IMG/VR virus record: IMGVR_UViG_3300049255_000036
Span: 1-40,107 of that record
From: a virus
Reading direction: 5' to 3' (one strand)
DNA length: 40,107 nt
The notes beneath the pieces were generated by a model. The model was not told the origin of the DNA, made no database searches, and worked only from the letters and a program-made list of their open reading frames with translations. The translations under genes and the position numbers were made by a program. Each line of letters opens with the position of its first letter. The stretch's first letter is position 1. Below, piece after piece: positions 36,223-40,107 of the stretch.

Positions 36223-37688
36223 TGGCTGACTACTCCCAACCTTACATGCCGAGCGTCTTGAACGACGCAAACGCGCTGGCGACCATGCAGTCGCTGATGC
36301 AGCGGCAAAGCCAGAACCAAGCAGCCATGAGTGCCAGCGCGTTGCTGGCAAACGGCGATTATGACACAGCCGAGCAGTTGTACCGCAGCGTCGGCATGGA
36401 CGACCTGGCAAACCAAGCGCGCCTGCGCGGTGTCAGCATTAAAGCTGGCAACGCTGCGGCAAACGGCGACTATCAAGGCGCCGCCGACCACCTGCTGCGC
36501 AGTGGTTACCTTGACCAAGCGCAGACCCTCAAAAAAGAGCACCTCGAAGACGTCAACCGTTTATTCGGCATCGGCGCACAGATCGCGCAACTGCCGGACC
36601 TTACGCCGTTGCAGTGGAAACAGTTTCTTGGCCAAGCCAAGCAGGACGGCTTCGATACTTCCCAATTCGAGGATTTTAAGACAGGTCCGCAGCTGCTCAC
36701 TGCCTATGCAGGCAAAGTCATGGACGTTAATAAGCAGCGGCTGGAGCAGCTTAAAGCGTTTCCGCCGCATTCAGCCACTATGGCTGGCCAAGACGGAAAC
36801 CCAGACACAGAAGGTCTAGCGGTCTATAACCCGAACAAAAACGCTTATGACTTTACACCCGGCACGCCGGGATTGACCGTAGATGCCAAGGCGATCAACG
36901 GCAAGGCCGGCAGCGATAGCTCGACACAGATCGAGCGCGTTGCTACAGCCTACCAAGACGACTGGAAAAAGACCCATCCAAATGGTCCAGAGCTTGGTCG
37001 CAAGGAGGCGCTCAACGCGGCCAGCATCGCCATTCGCAATAACAGCGGCACCGGTATAGATTTTGAACTCGGACCGGACGGACAACCGCGCCTCAAGACA
37101 TCCGGTCAGCAAGGCACCACAGGTTACGCTCGAACGGAACAGGGTGCGTATAACCTTGCCGCGAACAGAGAGGCTGCCAAGTTCGATATCGGCACCATGG
37201 CGCGCAAGACCTTGGGTAACGTGATACAAGAGCATAGCGAAATGCTCGACCCGTTGACGCAGCGTCCCGACTTCGAGGAGGCCATGCGCTTCCTGCACAC
37301 CCCGGATGGTGTGCGCTTTTGGGGCGGCGAAGCGTTGCCGCTTGGAACGGTGCCGCAGACCGCAAACGATATTGTCATGACCGTAAAAAGCTTGGCGCAC
37401 GAGTACGGAAACTTTGTTGCGGCCGGCCACAAGGGTGCTATGTCCGAGCGCGAAGGTCGCGACCTTGAGAACATTGTCGGCCAGCTTGAGAACGCACCCA
37501 CCGGCGAGGCATTTCGCCATAATCTTGAGACGCTTCGCGGCCTAGCCAACGCATTTCAACACGTGCCGACGCTTGGGTCGCAGGGTGTCTCAAAACCGTC
37601 GTCAGCATCAAACCCGACCGATAAGAAGACCATCGACGGGGTCACCTATGAAAAGCGGTCTGACGGCAACTGGTATCGCGTACAGTAA
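36222..37688 (+). CDS. DNA ejection protein (488 aa)
   Basis: Shares its first base with the upstream stop. Large, mostly helical, with two repeated ALLANGDYDTAEQL-like units in the first 100 residues (also AAANGDYQGAADHLL). It lies between gp7-like and the giant last gene. Best read as a P22 gp20-type internal protein by position, size and composition; no motif proves it. It has a positively charged C-terminus (YEKRSDGNWYRVQ). Confidence 0.68.
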   Translation: MADYSQPYMPSVLNDANALATMQSLMQRQSQNQAAMSASALLANGDYDTAEQLYRSVGMDDLANQARLRGVSIKAGNAAANGDYQGAADHLLRSGYLDQAQTLKKEHLEDVNRLFGIGAQIAQLPDLTPLQWKQFLGQAKQDGFDTSQFEDFKTGPQLLTAYAGKVMDVNKQRLEQLKAFPPHSATMAGQDGNPDTEGLAVYNPNKNAYDFTPGTPGLTVDAKAINGKAGSDSSTQIERVATAYQDDWKKTHPNGPELGRKEALNAASIAIRNNSGTGIDFELGPDGQPRLKTSGQQGTTGYARTEQGAYNLAANREAAKFDIGTMARKTLGNVIQEHSEMLDPLTQRPDFEEAMRFLHTPDGVRFWGGEALPLGTVPQTANDIVMTVKSLAHEYGNFVAAGHKGAMSEREGRDLENIVGQLENAPTGEAFRHNLETLRGLANAFQHVPTLGSQGVSKPSSASNPTDKKTIDGVTYEKRSDGNWYRVQ

Positions 37689-40107
37689 TGGCTGACCCCG
37701 TAACCGACCCAGACCTGCTCGCAAAGCTTGAAGGCACGGCACCGCCGCGCGTTGCAGCGCCGACCGCCGCAGCATCGCCGGTCACCGACCCGGACCTTAT
37801 TGCAAGACTTGAGGCGCAGGACGCCAATCCGCCGGAAAAACTGCCGGCACCCAGCGGCCTATCGGAAGACGAGTTTTTACGCTGGGTCGAAGAGCGCGGC
37901 AAAGGCGGCAAGTGGATCGACGGCGCTTATCATTCGCCTATCACGGACGAAGACTTTTCTCGGTACAGCAAGATCAAGGCTGGCCGCGCTCGCGGCGCTG
38001 AATCGTATCAGGACGAAGACGGCCTCACGCACGCCGCACGCAGCTACCTACACGGTGCCACATTCGGCTGGGGTCCGCAGTTAACCGGCTTTTTGGCCAA
38101 GCACCTGTATGGCTACGACCCGACCGAAGTCACGGCCGAGGAAAACCAAAAGGCCGCGCAGTTCGGAAGCGATCACCCGACTGCCAACTTTTTGTCCGGC
38201 CTTGCTGGAGGCATTCCAAGCATTGCGATTGGCGGCGAAGCGGTCTCTGCGGCGCCTTACGTCGGACCCGCTGTAGACAGTGCGCTGTCCTACCTTGGCA
38301 ATCCATGGTTTCGCAGCGCAGGCATAGGCTTGGCATCAGGCATACCGATCGGTATATCGCAGGAGGTTGCCAATCGCGGTTTGACCCCCGGCGCAGTAGC
38401 CGTAGGAGCGGCCAAAGGCGGCGGCGAAGGCATGGTACTGGGACCGGCTTCTTACGGCGTACTGCGCGGCGGACTCGGCCTATATCGCGGCGTCCGCGAC
38501 GCCATTTGGCCGATGGAGGCCAGCCTGCGCAAAACAGCCGAGGAGCTGGATCGCACCGGCGTAACCGTCGACCAGATCCGCAACGAGGTTATGCCGGACA
38601 CGAGTTCGAACTTGCGCGCTCGTGGCTTTACGCCGGAAATAATGACCGACATCGTCAGCCGCGGACTCCGGGGTGAGCCGGCCGCGCAGATCGCGTCAGA
38701 TTACGCGCACCTTACCGACAGCCAAGGTCGCAGCCTAACCGCGCAGACGGTACAAAACTACGTCTCGCGCTATCGCGACATGCACCCGACGCCGCTGAAC
38801 GTCGTCGACGTCACCAAGCAGCTTGCCGGCGAGGGTGGCGCGGAGCCGGTAACAAGGCTCGCACGAGCCGCAAGCGGCATCAGCGGCTCGCCTGTGGCCG
38901 CACAGCGCTTGCAGGGTAGGCAGCTTGAACAGCCAGGCCGCGCGGTCAACATTATCGAGCGCGCCAACCCCGGCGCGCAGGATTACGAGACCACCATTGA
39001 TCGTCTTAATCATCAAGCAGCGGCTGAGGCAAATCGCAATTATACGGCGCTTCATCAGCAGCCAGACGTGGTCGTAAACGAGGATTTGGGTCGATTGCTG
39101 GCCTCGCCGCTCGCCAGAGCGCAGTGGGAAAAAGCACGCGTTTTGGCCGAAAGTGAAGGCCAAGAGATCCCAACCTATGACGAGCTGGCGCGCACGTTCG
39201 GCATTCGACCGCGCGGCGGTCTGGGTCTCAACCCAGAAACCGGTGTGCAGGAGCCGCCAGCGCAATACCCGCAACTGCTTGGTCCAACATTGCCGCCAAA
39301 TGCGGCCGCTGCCGCGCAGCCAAGCGCCGGCTTGCCGCCAGCTCCGGCCGCCGTTGTCCCGGTGCGCGCGCTTGATTATTTTCAGCGTGCGTTGCGCCTA
39401 AGCGGCGATAGCTCCATGAACAGTGACGCGGCGACAGGCATTGCGTTGCACAACACACGTCGACGGCTGCTTGATATATTGGACCCGGCTGCGCCGCCTG
39501 CCGGCCAACAGCCGACGCAGCCAACATTAGTACCGGGATTCCGCCAGACGCTAGCGTCCTATCGCACCGGCCGCGCCGGACCAGAGGCAATGGAAGCCGG
39601 CCGCGCTATGACCACCAAGCTCGGTGCGCCGGTGAACCGCGAGACGTTGCGGGAATTTGACCGCATGACCCCAGCACAGCGCCAGCTGTTCCGCATCGGT
39701 TTTGCGCAAAGCTTGATCGACAAGGTCGGCGATCGCCGATTTGGCGCGGATGCCGTATCGCAGTTCAACACGCCAAACACACAAGCCATGATACGGCGCA
39801 TCTGGCCGGACAACGAGGCACCCGGCATCGCCGAGCGGCTTATCCACGAGCTGCAGACGGAAGGCATCACCACGCGCACCCGCAACGAAAAGCGACATGG
39901 ACCACATGATGGAGGGGGCAAACATGGTCGCCGATTTGGCGACCGGCAACCCGCTCGGTCTGAGGAAGACGCTAATGAAACGGCTTGCTTACCACATCGG
40001 TCGCCGTCAAGCCGGCGCGATAGCCGACGTCACCAGCGAAACCGACCCAGCCAACATGCTGGCAAATCTCAACGAGATGTCCAGTTTGGGTGCCTACAAT
40101 CGCGGTC
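37688..40107 (+). CDS. Large DNA ejection protein, partial, with apparent +1 frame change
   Basis: ATG 37688 shares a base with the previous stop; the gene runs off the window. The start has two copies of VTDPDLxAxLE in 35 residues. Residues about 120-270 are Gly/Ala-rich (GGIPSIAIGGEAVSAAPYVG, GIPIGISQEVANRGLTPGAV). The frame is convincing to about residue 735 (RTRNEKR). Beyond 39896 its own frame turns into basic low-quality sequence, while the +1 frame from about 39891 reads SDMDHMMEGANMVADLATGN and continues well to the window end. A P22 gp16-type role is inferred by position. Confidence 0.78.
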   Translation, partial: MADPVTDPDLLAKLEGTAPPRVAAPTAAASPVTDPDLIARLEAQDANPPEKLPAPSGLSEDEFLRWVEERGKGGKWIDGAYHSPITDEDFSRYSKIKAGRARGAESYQDEDGLTHAARSYLHGATFGWGPQLTGFLAKHLYGYDPTEVTAEENQKAAQFGSDHPTANFLSGLAGGIPSIAIGGEAVSAAPYVGPAVDSALSYLGNPWFRSAGIGLASGIPIGISQEVANRGLTPGAVAVGAAKGGGEGMVLGPASYGVLRGGLGLYRGVRDAIWPMEASLRKTAEELDRTGVTVDQIRNEVMPDTSSNLRARGFTPEIMTDIVSRGLRGEPAAQIASDYAHLTDSQGRSLTAQTVQNYVSRYRDMHPTPLNVVDVTKQLAGEGGAEPVTRLARAASGISGSPVAAQRLQGRQLEQPGRAVNIIERANPGAQDYETTIDRLNHQAAAEANRNYTALHQQPDVVVNEDLGRLLASPLARAQWEKARVLAESEGQEIPTYDELARTFGIRPRGGLGLNPETGVQEPPAQYPQLLGPTLPPNAAAAAQPSAGLPPAPAAVVPVRALDYFQRALRLSGDSSMNSDAATGIALHNTRRRLLDILDPAAPPAGQQPTQPTLVPGFRQTLASYRTGRAGPEAMEAGRAMTTKLGAPVNRETLREFDRMTPAQRQLFRIGFAQSLIDKVGDRRFGADAVSQFNTPNTQAMIRRIWPDNEAPGIAERLIHELQTEGITTRTRNEKRHGPHDGGGKHGRRFGDRQPARSEEDANETACLPHRSPSSRRDSRRHQRNRPSQHAGKSQRDVQFGCLQSR

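Noticed and set aside
1-40107. Search for integrase, attachment core, DNA polymerase, RNA polymerase and endolysin
   Set aside because: No frame showed the tyrosine/serine recombinase, polymerase or peptidoglycan hydrolase motifs, so none is reported; they may lie outside the window.

Overview
The window is 40.1 kb of a tailed double-stranded DNA phage or closely related prophage: genes are packed head to tail with 1-11 nt overlaps, and it carries a terminase, portal, capsid, P22-type tail-completion genes, ejection proteins, a phage primase-helicase and an SSB. Base composition looks mid-50s % GC by eye. The virion plan is that of a podovirus (short tail): there is no tape-measure or sheath gene, but there are relatives of P22 gp4 and gp10 and a run of internal ejection proteins. 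A DUF2793 protein, a gene-transfer-agent-like hub protein, a GTA-like TerL and a DUF6456-like protein point, by inference, to an alphaproteobacterial host. No integrase, DNA polymerase, RNA polymerase or endolysin is visible. The window is cut at both ends.

Layout. (1) 1-9476, plus strand: early/replication block with a small HTH protein, an OmpR-like winged-helix protein, a DUF5662 protein, a metallophosphoesterase, a C5 cytosine methyltransferase, several small unknowns, an SSB, a candidate PD-(D/E)xK protein and a CHC2-Toprim-VapE primase-helicase. (2) 9477-9814: non-coding, ending in a minus-strand terminator. (3) 9815-10992, minus strand: four-gene operon with strong Shine-Dalgarno (SD) sites. 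(4) 11148-15646: regulatory and accessory region on the plus strand with a ribbon-helix-helix protein next to tandem palindromes, a candidate structured small RNA with its own promoter and terminator (12421-12602), a tRNA with CAT anticodon (13160-13234), a TerS-like DUF5681 protein, a two-gene cassette between perfect 45-bp direct repeats (14496-15245), an AT-rich island and a double hairpin (15519-15620). (5) 15647-18219: J-domain protein and small genes, several encoding tiny membrane proteins, one interrupted by an in-frame stop. (6) 18249-25153: packaging and head-assembly module with TerL, portal, a GroES-like co-chaperonin and a probable scaffold. (7) 25193-40107: structural and ejection module with capsid proteins, a beta-helix protein, GTA-like tail proteins, a glycine-rich repeat protein, gp4/gp10-like tail accessory proteins, a GNAT acetyltransferase and three ejection proteins. 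The last of these is cut by the window end and carries an apparent +1 frame change near 39893.

How it works together. The left block would replicate the genome and modify its DNA, with replication probably using the host polymerase. The minus-strand operon and several small DNA-binding proteins probably control gene expression. Short intergenic gaps hold recurrent sequence words (GTGTATAG, GTATAATACA) and many inverted repeats, suggesting a regulatory network specific to this phage. The right half builds the particle, helped by a phage GroES-like protein and a J-domain protein.
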